Shown here in pieces: positions 51,996 to 63,205 of a stretch of DNA of 64,000 bases; the first letter of the stretch is position 1; the number at the start of each line of letters is the position of its first letter. The stretch spans positions 9,155,840 to 9,219,839 of the forward strand of contig JABAKD010000023.1 in the NCBI GenBank assembly GCA_012845835.1, read 5' to 3'. A model generated the notes under the pieces. That model had not been told where the DNA came from. It worked only from the letters and a program-made list of their open reading frames with translations, and ran no database searches. Position numbers and translations under genes: made by a program. This DNA comes from Undaria pinnatifida. Taxonomy: Eukaryota; Sar; Phaeophyceae; Laminariales; Alariaceae.

Positions 51996-53274
51996 TTATT
52001 GCTTTCGTCTTTGCATGAGACTATGCACTGTACCTGTATAGGGCATGCGTGGATGGATGTTGTTCTGTCTTCGAAAGGATGATGGCATGTGTATGATGCG
52101 TGTGACATCATCCTTCCCGAGACTCATCCTATACTGTGGCACATGCCGGGTAGAGGAGAAAAGGCTGTGGCTGAAGGAGGGGGGGGGGGCTCACCCAAGC
52201 AGCAGGCGTGGTGCTGCAGCGGTATGGGTGTTAGATGCACTATTATTCTTGGTAATCATCAGATAGCGGTTTGTCTTGCTTCCAACCCCCATTTACCTTG
52301 ACCCGATACCCCCATTGTATGAAACACGTCCCATTTCGGGGCCGAAGGCATATACTATACTAAATCGTTCTATTAATATTTCGAAGACATGACTATATTC
52401 AAGGTTCCCCTCCGGGAAGTGCCTAAGTGTGTGGCTCAATAACGAAACCCAAACATCCAACATCTGACTGTCTGTGGGCCAATAAGATGTACCTGGTGGT
52501 AGTGAAACCTATGTTCTTGTCCGCAGCTCGATATATAGACTATAGTTCCTTGAATCTCCTTGGCTGGGTGCTTGACAAAGGATGTCCTGGACTCCGTGCG
52601 GCGGATAGCTTGGTTTAGTGATTTGGCAGACCAGTATCATAGAGCACGCACGCTACACGGTAGCACGGTAGCGCGCACCAACATATTTCAGAGGCTCGCC
52701 TCGCCTGGGGAAGCTCGATTTCTCACCCAAAACCTGATCTTGATATATTGTGTGCGAACAAACCTGGATGAAGGAGCCCCAGCCCCCAAACACACACTTT
52801 TGCGATAAATATATTAGACAATGTTGTGACACCTCTATATCGTAGCTAGCACGCGCGAGAGCGAGCTACGACAATTAGATGAAATGGTTGATGCACGACG
52901 TGCATGTATGAGGCGGACGTAGGGGGTTGTCCCAACATTGATTCGTTGATCGGGTGTGATGTTCGATTGGTTTACCAGGAATAAAGGCAGAGGTAGGTGT
53001 GAATAGGATGTTTCCTCCTGGGACGGAAACGTGCGCAGGACCGATATTTGTATACCAGGTCGTATTGTTTTATGTATAAATACCCCTCCAAGTAAGTGCC
53101 GTTCACACGTATGTCATGCTACGGAAAAAAATGTGCTGCAACATTTATATTCTGAGGCTCCTTGCTTTCGATGAAAATATAATAGCAAAATGTTCAACAT
53201 GACTGTCCAAAACGTTTCCACTGAAAAAGGCTGAGGCACCCTCCCTCCAGGTAGTAAACACACGGTTTTGCTTT
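51996..53274. other. Intergenic
   Basis: No gene is supported. It holds a degenerate TIR element (next entry), a G10 run near 52180, a TATAGACTATAG word (about 52534) and, near 53115-53165, the TIR-family words ATGCTACGG, AAAAATGTGC and TTCTGAGGCTCCTTG in scrambled order. Confidence 0.4.
52645..52858 (+). mobile_element. Degenerate TIR element, copy 7
   Basis: Starts CACGCACGCTACACGGTAGC and ends CACCTCTATATCGTAGCTAG followed by CACGCGC. AAGGAGCCCCAGCCCCCAAA near the right end recalls the family block AAGGAGCCCCGTCATTCAGA. About 214 bp, strongly diverged. Confidence 0.5.
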
Positions 53275-53339
53275 GTGCTGAATGAACTACATCAAATAAT
53301 AGTGACAATGGCTTCTGTACTGCGAGGATCGGCGTGTTG

Positions 53340-53760
53340 GTGCCCTCGTATCAAAGAGCCAAGCGTTAAATATCGTTGCAGGACCACAGTATCAAAGAGC
53401 CAAGCCATAAATACCGCTGCCGAGCGTGACCTCTACTCCACGTTTTCAGGCGGCACCATTAATATCACCACAATATCAAAGAGCCAAGGGTTAAATGTCG
53501 TTGCAGGACCACAGCAAAAAGTGTTAAAAAAAGTAACGTACGTTGACAATGGTGTTAATATTTTTATGTTTGGCCGCTTCCGAAGGTATCCTCCTCTCGT
53601 CGCTTTCAGGCGGCACCATCAATATCACCGGTGCGTTGACCAAACACAAACGCTAGCGGCGAGTCGTAAACGATCTCTCGCGCGTTTCCCACGTCGCTAT
53701 CGTCCCTATTCGCATGTTCACCAGATCACAAACGCTACAGCGGCGAGACGTAAAACGATC
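53340..53760. repeat. Interleaved short repeats
   Basis: ATCAAAGAGCCAAGCGTTAA with GTTGCAGGACCACAG recurs at about 53349, 53391 and 53484. TTTCAGGCGGCACCATTAAT with ATCACC is at about 53443 and 53607. ACAAACGCTA.GGCGAG.CGTAAA is at about 53645 and 53728. A 280-codon plus frame across 53275-54117 follows these repeats and shows no domain. Confidence 0.65.
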
Positions 53761-53786
53761 GTCCGCGAGTTTATGATATGGCCACT

Positions 53787-53875
53787 ACGGAATTGTTGCC
53801 TAATAATACAGAACACACGGTTTCCTTACACACGGTTTCCTTGCAAGTCCTTCTATATTAGGCAACAATGCCGGT
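53787..53875. other. Inverted repeat, 19-bp arms
   Basis: ACGGAATTGTTGCCTAATA and, about 50 bp on, TATTAGGCAACAATGCCGG: 17 of 19 pair, including a perfect 14-bp core. The loop contains two direct ACACGGTTTCCTT units. It could be a tiny hairpin element. Confidence 0.7.
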
Positions 53876-53993
53876 GCACGAAAATATTAGTAGTGGGGAA
53901 CGGACGGTATGTACCAATCGCTGTCGGCAATTTCTACCCCAAACGCGTCCTCAAACATATGCTTGGTCTACCCGCAACGCCAGCACAGTGGAA

Positions 53994-55640
53994 ATATTCT
54001 TCTGAGGCTGTCGTCGCCAGACCAGTGGGTTGCAATGTCCAACATCCGTGGTGCTACCAGACCGCGGATTGCAAGCGGTGGGACCTCCGCGTATGTCCTC
54101 CTTCTGGAGATTGTTAGAGGTCGGGTCTTCTCCGGAGAACGGGGGTCTCGCTCGCTAGCCCTGCTTTCACTAGCGGTGGGGGCGGGGGGGGGGGGGGGGG
54201 GGGAGGAGTATGCGCACACGAATCGGGTTCGCTTAGAAAGAGAAACACAAGAACAAGCATTGACCATCAAGGCTTGACGCCATGGCATTGCTAACAAACG
54301 ATTGATAGACCCAGTCCATACACACGCCGGTAGTTTCAGAAGCGGTTGCTGGGATAAAAAATCACTCAAGATAAAGGCAGCCCGTTCGTGGGACCTGCTC
54401 TAGTATAAAAATGCTATTTGTATTCAGATAGTTATCAGGTTTGGTTGCATTCAGACAGCAGAAAACGTGTAGTCGATTTAATGAGGAACAAGACCATGTA
54501 GAATATCGGCGATCCTGTGCTTCACGTAGGGTAAATATAATACGAAAAAGCGCAACAGCAGCTAAAGCGAGTACCGGGCGGGGAGATACGCATATATATA
54601 CCTACTTATTCACGCACCAGTCCGGCGACCACGGGCGTGCTAAAAGTGCGGCCGAGTGACTTGCTTCCTACAGCTGGGTTGGAAAAAATTAGAAAAAATT
54701 ATATATACCACAACAACAACAACTACAATAACAGGAACTGGCTGCAGCACTGAGAGGTAATTTCATCCTGCAAAATTTGAAGCCGGCACACAGCATAAAT
54801 GACGGTAGTCGGACATATGACCCACCTTCCCTCCCTCCAGCTGCTGACGGCTTCGTACTCGTGGGAGACGAAGAGCCAACGTCGTGGGCGATCTTCGGAG
54901 GCCGTCGTCGCCACACCAGTGGGTTACGATGTCCAATCCCCGTGGTGCTATTAATACAAGACCGAGGATGGCCAGCGGTGGTACCCCAGTGTTTGGCGTG
55001 GTCGTTGTCGTAGCGGTCTTCTGTCGGGTCTTCGTAGGAGAGGAAGGGGGTCTCGTCCGCTAGCCCAGCTTTCACAACGAGGGTTGGGGGAGGGGGAGGG
55101 GGTGCGCGTACACCAAGCGGGTTCACTTGGTTAACTTCAGAAACACGAGAGCCATCAAGAGTTTACCCTAAGTATGGTATTGCTGAAAATATATTTACGG
55201 ACTCAGTCCATACACACACCGGTAATTTCAGATGCGGTTGCTGGGCAAAAAAAATGCCTGGATTAAGACAGTCCGTTGGACCTGATCGATCACATACCTG
55301 GCAGACCCTGTGCTTCGCGTATCCTAGAAAAGAGGCGAAAATACGCCACAGTCTAGGCACTACAGTGCGGGGATATACACACACATATATATAGGTGCAC
55401 CTGTCTGCGACCACCGCTTGTCAAAAGTGCCGCCGAACGAGCTCCTTTCAATATGGGCTTGAAACGGTATAAAAAAATGATATGTCCCAAAGCAACAGCA
55501 GCCTACCTGCAGCACTGCGAGGTACTTCCATCATGTATAACATGAGGCCGGCACGCAACATGAAGGCAGTCGAACACATGACCCACCTTCCGTCTCGCTG
55601 GCCGCCGATTGTGGCGTACCAGTGGGAGTCGAAGAAGTGT
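53994..55640. repeat. Tandem duplication, about 0.75-0.9-kb unit, two copies plus part
   Basis: Copy 1 (about 53994-54740) and copy 2 (about 54740-55500) share GAGGC(T/C)GTCGTCGCCA.ACCAGTG, CGTGGTGCTA, GGGTCTCG, a G-rich run, GACTCAGTCCATACACAC-type text and GCAGCACTG.GAGGTA. A third, partial copy begins at about 55505 (GCCGGCACGCAACATGAAGG versus GCCGGCACACAGCATAAATG). Divergence is about 20-25% by eye. Copy 1 carries a run of about 20 G near 54180. Confidence 0.75.
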
Positions 55641-55788
55641 CGTCTGCAAAGTACTGGGAAGGAGGCCCAGGTGATTGGGCATCGGCATCGATGTACTCGC
55701 CATCGTCCAGGATGTTGGCGGGCAGGAAATCGATGTCCTCGGTGTAGGACACGTTGTAGGTGCTTGCCGTGTCATCGTTGTCGGACAT
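55531..55788 (-). CDS. Short acidic reading frame, unrecognised
   Basis: From ATG 55788, 85 codons: MSDNDDTASTYNVSYTEDID, FLPANILDDGEYIDADAQSP, then SSTPTGTPQSAASETEGGSC, VRLPS. Composition is acidic and Ser/Thr-rich, unlike repeat shadows. The distal part overlaps the third partial repeat copy. It could be an exon of the minus-strand gene upstream (56561-57226), but no splice pair is proposed. Confidence 0.3.
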   Translation of the reverse strand: MSDNDDTASTYNVSYTEDIDFLPANILDDGEYIDADAQSPGPPSQYFADDTSSTPTGTPQSAASETEGGSCVRLPSCCVPASCYT

Positions 55789-56162
55789 GGAATGGCCTGA
55801 AAAATTGGGTGCCGGGGCGGGGGAGAGGGGGGTAGGGCGCGCCGGGTGGGGGGTCAAGTTCGAGTGCATCACAATGAGAAACCCAGGATAATAGTGAGAG
55901 AAAATATACGACGAGCTTTCTTCCGGTCTCACAATAACGTCTGGTTGGCATATCGCCGGTGACGCACGTATTTTTTCGATCGAATCTCGGGTGATAAATT
56001 ATCAACCCAAAACACGAGTTGATTTTCGTTATGTATCAGGTGCTCACAATATAGACTATAGCGGCATCAGTTTTTAGCCTTAAAACACATGTCTCGAAGC
56101 CACCCCATTTTGGGGGTAAGCTACCCCTTTGGGGGGGTTGAGGTGCAACGCCAAAGGAAGGG

Positions 56163-56385
56163 TACCTGGTAACTACAGTACGCCGTTTCACCTGCCCTTG
56201 ATACGAGGTACTCGTAAAACTATCCAATCTGGTTGACAGTCTACGGCGGGTACTGTAATAGACTAGACTAGTCTATATCTCAAACGTACCTGGTAACTAC
56301 AGTACGCCGTTTCAAATTTGCCCTTGATACGAGGTACTCAGTCTACGGTTGGTACTGTAATATATCTCAAACGTACTACTGCTGC
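56163..56385. repeat. Tandem repeat, 123-bp unit, about two copies
   Basis: GTACCTGGTAACTACAGTAC then GCCGTTTCA and CCCTTGATACGAGGTACTC at 56162 and 56286. The second copy lacks part of the centre. TAGACTAGACTAGTCTATA lies between. Confidence 0.85.
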
Positions 56386-56560
56386 CATGTGTACTCCACC
56401 TCTCAAGGACAATCAATGTATACTGGTGTGCGGCTCCACAACACTGTGCCAGATACCGTAGATACCGTAGATACCGTAGGTATACGGACCAGGCGTGCTA
56501 GATGGTGCAAGACTGAACTGTACCCCGTATTGTACTGATGTCGTGCGGTATCGTATCATA

Positions 56561-57226
56561 TCAAACTTTCAAGAGCACACGAACATCGTCAATCTTACAA
56601 GGCCATTCGCCGTCTCCCCCGTCCTCCGTTGTCTGGCCGAAGAAACCCTCGTCCTCACTATCTTCCCCTTCCACCTCCGTCGATGGTTCTTCCTCGACCA
56701 ACTGTTCATCATCACTATCCTCGTCCTCCGCTACCTCCACCTCCTCAACCAATTGCGTGCTCCACTGGTGATGCTGGCGGGCCTGCTCCACAAAGTACTT
56801 GAAGACCAGGTCTAAGCCGGGGCACATACCGACGAAGCTGCTGCGGTGCTGTGTTTGGATGCGGTTGAGTTCGAACAGAGCGTAGAATACCTCGGTGTCA
56901 TAGACCCCCCCCTCTTCGAACGGGTTGTTGCCAGCCACCCACGCCTCGTTCACCACCTTGCAGATGGCCTTCGACCCCCACACGTAGACACGGAGTGCTT
57001 CGCGCAGGGTCTTGGTGGAGCACATTGCCACGGCAGTTGGCAAGTACTCGAGGACCTCCGTGGCAGTAAGGCCCGGGTCAGGGCCAGCCGGCTCGAACTG
57101 GACTCCTGCCGCTGCTGATGAAGATGCCATGCTGCTTGTGGCTATAGTGCTGTGCATGGCAGTGCGGAACAGAACGAGACCAAAAAAGAAACGCGTATCG
57201 TTATTTTGTACCGGTAGTGTAGCCAT
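56561..57226 (-). CDS. Hypothetical protein with acidic C-terminal tail
   Basis: 221 codons from ATG 57226, or 189 from ATG 57130 (MASSSAAAGVQFEP), which I prefer because the first 32 residues are hydrophobic/Thr-rich and unlike the body. The body is well-mixed and helical: GLTATEVLEYLPTAVAMCST, KTLREALRVYVWGSKAICKV, VNEAWVAGNNPFEEGGVYDT, EVFYALFELNRIQTQHRSSF. It ends with a Glu/Asp-rich disordered tail and WPCKIDDVRVLLKV. No stops or frameshifts, no recognisable domain, single exon. It is one of the two most gene-like segments of the window. The acidic tail suggests a nuclear or chaperone-like protein, which is speculation. Confidence 0.6.
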   Translation of the reverse strand: MATLPVQNNDTRFFFGLVLFRTAMHSTIATSSMASSSAAAGVQFEPAGPDPGLTATEVLEYLPTAVAMCSTKTLREALRVYVWGSKAICKVVNEAWVAGNNPFEEGGVYDTEVFYALFELNRIQTQHRSSFVGMCPGLDLVFKYFVEQARQHHQWSTQLVEEVEVAEDEDSDDEQLVEEEPSTEVEGEDSEDEGFFGQTTEDGGDGEWPCKIDDVRVLLKV

Positions 57227-58342
57227 TGGTTAAGGAGCTGTGTAGACATACTTCATATACTTTGGCCCAAACATGCTCTGACTATGGTGGCACATGTCGG
57301 AACCTTGACGCACACTTCATACTTGGCAAGCCATCGCCACGAAACCACCGGAAAGCGTACGCTGGGGACACCAGGCACAAGACGATCACTCAGTGCGGAT
57401 TGTATATGAGGGGCGAAGGTCGGAGGAAGTGTGGCAAGGATGGGTAAAACTAAGTAACGCAGGATCGCCTACATACATGGTCACGGCAAAGAGACTACAC
57501 AGTTCGAAGTACTGCTGTACCATGTATACTTAAAATATTTTTAGACTATGTACAGTACAACTAGTAACAGTACTCTTGTTCGCGTGGATCGTGTGTACCA
57601 TGCGCAGGAAAGATACCGCAGCTACAGAGCAAAGAGTCATAATAAAGATATACATAACGACGGTGCAACTGCAGTTTATAGATCTATTGAATTCGCAAAA
57701 GAACGCGATCTAGTTTTTGATGAGTATCACAAGAAGGCTTAGCTGGGTCTACAGCACTACATTCACTGACGACGATCTACATCTCTGGTCAGCATCTGTC
57801 TCCGGATCCGCATCGTGCAATTATAGAGCAGCGGGATCGGAAGAGAGAGAGGCCAGATCGTCGTCGTAGCGTGGCGTTGAGGCTGTCACAGGTTTAGACC
57901 ATACTGGGATTATCTATACCTGGTATTAAGTGGCGGCCTCCCTGTATTGGCGGTGTGTGTCAGCCAACAATACCGGCACTGTATAGGAAGACATGCACTG
58001 TACCCCGGCATCATCGACAAAGACAGAACAAGCATCCATCGCAAATTCTGACAGCGGCTAGAGCAACAACCTTATATTTCCCCATCGGGGGTGTATACCT
58101 GGTATCATATACTCGTAGTAGTAGTACGTTCCACTATTAATAGCTATAATACTTGAACGGCACGCCGGTATTTTTTAGCACTGGATTGCCTAGTGACGCA
58201 TGAGAACACAAGAAAGGCTTGACGTGAACAAACGACACACACATGATGATCGATCGCGGTACTGCGGGAGACTCCCGATAGCTGTGCCCCTTGAATAGTG
58301 CGTCTCGCCCTCTATAGTGCCGGTGAGAGTCTCTTGGCACAA
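57227..58342. other. Intergenic
   Basis: A 64-codon plus frame at 57548-57742 (…VYRSIEFAKERDLVFDEYHKKA) is mildly protein-like but unsupported. Two TACCTGGTA palindromes (57917, 58096) occur. Nothing else. Confidence 0.4.
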
Positions 58343-58488
58343 GACGCGTGCTACGACAGAGGTATACCATTTTTTGGCATTTGTATTTCTGCTTGAATGG
58401 CCGGGACTGCATAATAATCCAAAATCGTCGGGGTATCGTTCTTGGTTTGCAATACGAGTGTGTTCACCTGCTGTAGGTAGGTTTGGTC
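58343..58488 (+). mobile_element. TIR element, internally deleted copy 8
   Basis: The left end GACGCGTGCTACGACAGAGG is well kept, followed by AAAATCGTCGGGGT. TGTTCACCTGCTGTAGGTAG may be a decayed right end. About 146 bp. Confidence 0.55.
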
Positions 58489-59439
58489 ATCGTGTTGTGC
58501 ACGTCCATTTTGCTAAAAATCGGTTTTGGGGCGACGTATAGACTATATTCCACAGACAAATAACGGTATACCGCTGCCGTACCATGCGTCACGACTCAGC
58601 ACTCAGCCTCTCTATTGGGTATAGCTACTAGTATGTTGTAAGGTTTGCAAGAAGAGTGTATATTGTAAGTATCGCATGACGTGCGAGGGTCTGAAGCGTG
58701 CCAGGAGAGGGAAACGAAGGCCTCGTGCCAGCGAGATTCCTGCAACTACTGATGTACGGTATTTCGTAAATAAATACTCCGAGTACATCTATTCCCCACA
58801 CGTCTTCGAGCGGAAAATGTGACTTGGGGCGAACCATAGACTAGACTATAGACTACAGCTACGTACTGTAGTTACGGAATACAGGCTGAGGAATTTGTCA
58901 CTACATACGGAGTTCGAAGACCTAGATCGCTCGACACGCAGACCCACTTCATCTGGGTTTGCCTCACGGAACAAGCAGGACGGCTGGGAGGGGATATCAG
59001 AGGCCTGTTCGTCGGTGGTTCTTCGGCGACATTGGGGTGGGCTAGTGTAGTCTATGTCCTCGACAAAGAAAAATCAAGCACGCACAGGCTCTGACAGCGG
59101 AGAGTGCTACTAACACTCTGTGTGCACCGTAGTTGTATGCCTGGTATCCTGGTACATAACGACTTGAGACTGTCGATTTTTTTTCCTGCGTGCGGTACAG
59201 AATAGGCGTGGTCCCTAGTCATTTACAGTGCGGTGCGTTGCCAGATGACAACCGCACTGAATTGGTACCTCGCACTATCATGGAGTCTCTATTAAACGGA
59301 CGAGCCGCGACAAAAGAAGTTTTTACTGCGCTAAACTGGGGCCCCGTACAATATAGTTTAATGCCGCACTAACAAAGGGACCACGACTGCTGTATCAAAT
59401 ACCTGGTACAACAGTGCCAGTATTTTTTAATAATTCAGA
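58489..59439. other. Intergenic
   Basis: No gene is supported. It contains TATAGACTATA words (58538, 58835-58856) and a TACCTGGTA palindrome (59400). Confidence 0.4.
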
Positions 59440-62400
59440 TGCGGTATTCAGGAAGCAAAGGGACTGCTTGATGCAGAGACACTACTATCGCGCGTCTTTC
59501 AGCTCGCCAACGACGGGATTGTCGGGACTTACCCCACGGCAGAGCAGTGTGCTCGTTCTCCTCGCAGCCGGATCTGGCTGTTGACATGTCGATCGATTGC
59601 GGTTTGTGAGTGCTGCATTTTTTTGTTACTGCCCAAAGGTCATAGATACTGCCTGGTGCACTTTGCATATTGAAGATGCGATATCCATCCCAAGATTTAG
59701 TCTATAGTCTAGATAGATACTGCCTGGTGCAGATAAGATTTTATGATTTATCCGAATTTCAAAGATCCTGCGCGGTGCCATGTGCATTTTTAAGCTGCAG
59801 TGTCCAGTGATCAAATCGAGATGCTACCTTTCGATCAATCTTGAATGTAAAATGGCGTATTCGCAGCCAAGACGGGAACGCGTGGTGGTAATCGGAGACG
59901 GTGGCACAGAACCCTCTCTCTCTCGTACTTACTTGTGTTGTTTTCCGGCCGTCGAGCCTGACTCGTGTGGACAACTATACAACAGAGATAATGTTCTGTC
60001 CCGCCGTCTTGAATCACCACCACGCTTTTCCGTGCTAACTGAGTATGTTTACAATGTCAGAGATTGGTCAACAGACGTATCAACAGACACCGACTGGTTC
60101 AGCAGGGAGAGCATCGATCATTTGACGCGAGCTGCATGCCTGGTATGATACCTCGGCTATGCTTCTCAGGTCGGTCGATCGCGGTTTACGACTTTCGTAT
60201 ATTTTTAGGCCGTGGCATCTAAACATCAAACAACACTGCCCAGGCTGGTGCAGACTACACTATCACGTATTTTGTCGCGCGCCAAGCACGGGACTGGTCC
60301 AACAGCAGAGCAATGGTCCCGTTCGAGCCGATGGGCTTAAAGATCTACTTGCCAATCGATCGCGGTTTGTTTGTTGTGCACGTTGAATCTTCTTCTATTC
60401 CTAAAGATCAAAGAATCCACCTGGTGCAAGCTACGACATCAAAATATCCAAACTATATACTGCCTGGTGCAGAGTATTGTGCACCTTGTTGACCGCGACC
60501 CACGGCACTGGCACCGCGCAGCAGAGAAATGTGTATCCGGGCCGGTGGATCTGACGGGTCTGGTGTTATCAACACTCCGATCTCCAACAGCATACAGTGG
60601 GGAGAGCAACGACCAATTGATGTTGAGCTGTATGCCTGTTGCCTTGGCTACAAAATTTGCATGTGGATCGATCGCGGGTTGCAACGTGTGCGAATTCAGG
60701 TTGCGGTATCAATATATCAAAATACACTGCGTGGTGTGGACTACAGCGTGTCTGATCGCCAACTACTCCACGCTGACCAGACGGCAGAGGAGTGTTTGCG
60801 TCCAAACCATGGCTCTGACGGTCTACTGTATATGTCGATCGATCGCGGTCTGCGATCTTTGCATCGGTCAGCGGCTGTATCCGAATATCAATTTTTACCT
60901 GGTGCACTTTCGTTCTTACGCTGCGCTCTCGGAAGATCAAACAATCCCGCCTGGTGCAAACTATCGCGCGATCCGTCACTCGCTTAGCAGGGGAGTGACC
61001 CCACAGCAGAGCACTGTTCTCGTCCGACCCGGCGGTTCTGATGGGCTCGATGTACGAACTCTCTGTTGCTCAAGGCTTTCTCCCTACGGCTGTTTTCTTC
61101 ATATCTTGTTGAATGCTGCCGGCCAACCCGTATCAGACCACGTTCTATCACACATGTCTATACAAACCAACAAACCTCGATCGACGTACGTACCCGGCAG
61201 CAACTGACACACCTGACTAGAATAGATAGAGCTGACGGCGATGCCGACGAGGTGGGAAGAGTCCTTCTCGGCTGTCCGCTGTCTGGCGGTGCTGGCGGCG
61301 AGGAAGCAGATAGGAGTACTTGTCGGCTGGCAGCTGTCGGATGGTATTGTGTGGGGGTGGGGTGGGGGTGGGCGGGTGAGTCCGGGGGTAAAAGGCTCGG
61401 GACTGCCAAGATAACCGTTTTACACATTTTCCGTATGGCACTGAATTCTACACGCTAGGTACGTTTTACGTCCCAAAAAATATTATTTTCAAAATATTAT
61501 GGCTGTTTCAAGAGGCGTACCCGTCATCACCGTCAGTTTTGCTATGTGGCGTACATGCTGCAGCACTCTAGCGGCAAGAGTAGTCAGCACATCAGCAACA
61601 GTACTGTAGTTAGTACATCAGCATCCGGATACAACAATGGAAACATTTATGACATGAACAGGGCGGAGTTGCTGCTGATGCCCCCCCTGTCTCTGTGAAT
61701 GTCCCGCTGGGCGAGAGAAGCTTTAAGCTCGGTATCCAATGTTCCAAGTATAACATTACCTGATGCAGAGCACTACTGCCCACCATGTGGCCCGTGAAGC
61801 ACGGCAATGACCCCACACAGCAGAGCAGTGCTCTCGTCCGGGCATGTACCTCTGACGTTTTACACAGGTATATGTCAATGGATCGTGGCTTGTAGATTTT
61901 GCATTTTGAAGCTACTGTGTACTGTATTACAATATCGAAGATACTACCCACTGGTGCACTTTGTTTTTTGAACATGCAGCATCCAAACCTCAAAAGATAC
62001 AGCCTGGTGCAGACTATCGCCCATCTTGTCGCCGGCTACAAGCACCCGGATAGGTCCCAGCAGAGCAGTGCTCTCGTCCGATCAGATGGTTCTGACGTCC
62101 TATACATGTCGATCGATTGCAGTTTGTGAATTTTGCATTTTTTTTGCAGATGCTCCTGGTACGTCCAGAAATTCTGCCTGATGCAATTTGCATTTTCAGG
62201 TTGAAGGCAAAAAAAGATATCAACTGTAAAATGCTGCCTGGTTCAGCAGTCAGTGGGGAAAGCAGCACGCACTTCATTTTGAGCTACATGGTTGGTAACA
62301 TGGCTGTGTAATTTGCATGTGGATCGATCGCTGTTTACGACGTTTGCGTTCTTAAGCTGCGGAATTTCAAGATCAAAAAGGTACTGCCAGGGGCAGTCTA

Positions 62401-63160
62401 TCGCGCGTCTGATCGTCCATCGCGCACGGGGCTGATCCGACGGCATAGAAGGTTCCTCGTCCAAGCTAGAGGTTCCGGCGGTTTACGTGTCGATCGGCCA
62501 CGGTTAGTAATTTCTGTTTTTAAAGATCCTGTATCCAAAAGTAGAAGAAATTGCCTGGTGCGCTTTGCAGGCTTAAAGATGCCGTATCCAATGGCAAGTA
62601 TGTGCGATATTTGGGTACAGCAGGTCATACAAGCGAAATTCACAAGCCGCGATTGATCTGCATGTAAACCGTCGGGGCCACAAGCTTGGACTAGGGCAAA
62701 GCTCTGCATTGATTGGGGTCAGTCCCGTGATGTGCGGGTAACAGACTCGCGATAGTCTGCACTGGGCAATGTCTTTGGGTCATCACATGCCGCAGCTAAA
62801 AAGTGAAACGTGCACGGCGCAATATCTTGACAATTGGGTAGATCAGCCCATATTATTGTCAAATCACAAACCGCGGTCGATCGACATGACATAAATATGT
62901 AGTCTAGACCGCGGGGGCCACCGTTTCGGACGCGAAAGGTGCTCTGCTGTGGAGTCTGTCCCGTGCTGGGGGCACCAAAATAATCGAACTAGTCTCTGGA
63001 ACCTGGAGTCCATTCGATGCTTCGTGCACTTTGCGACTATAACATGCAGTATCCAAAGATCGAATACACTTCCTCTTGCAGACTATCGCGCATCTCGTCG
63101 CCCGCCAACCAAGGGACTGGCCCCGCAGCAGAGCAGTGTTCTCGTCTAAGACGGCGCCCG
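59440..63160. repeat. Degenerate three-box repeat array, unit about 170-230 bp
   Basis: An ordered set recurs a dozen or so times: box 1 CTGCCTGGTGCAGACTATCG; box 2 CCCCACAGCAGAGCAGTGCT then CTCGTCCG; box 3 TGTCGATCGATCGCGGTTTG then TG.ATTTTGCATTTT.AAG.TGC. Box 3 lies near 59588, 60173, 60353, 60664, 60836, 61875, 62108, 62321 and 62489. Two stretches (about 62640-62700 and 62865-62970) are inverted. Frames through the array, such as 60371-61207, are not conserved between units, so I read it as non-coding. Confidence 0.78.
61107..61500 (+). repeat. Array tail block, copy 1
   Basis: GGCCAACCCGTATC, CTGACACACCTG, GGAGTACTTGTCGGCT, GTTTTACACATTTTCC, GGTACGTTTTACGTCCC appear in order and recur in the same order at 63206-63640, about 2.1 kb on. 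It has a G/T-rich middle (61340-61390). Confidence 0.8.
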
Positions 63161-63205
63161 GTGTACAAACAATCTGTGCTGACAGACGCTGTCTTTTCTG
63201 TTGGT

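Noticed and set aside
53275-54117. 280-codon plus frame
   Set aside because: It runs through interleaved short DNA repeats and into the tandem duplication, and the homologous part of the second copy is not open in this frame.
50836-57226. Integrated algal-virus segment
   Set aside because: I recognise no viral core gene here, and unknown frames alone do not justify the claim.
60371-61207. 278-codon plus frame in the three-box array
   Set aside because: It crosses several repeat units, and equivalent frames are closed in sister units.
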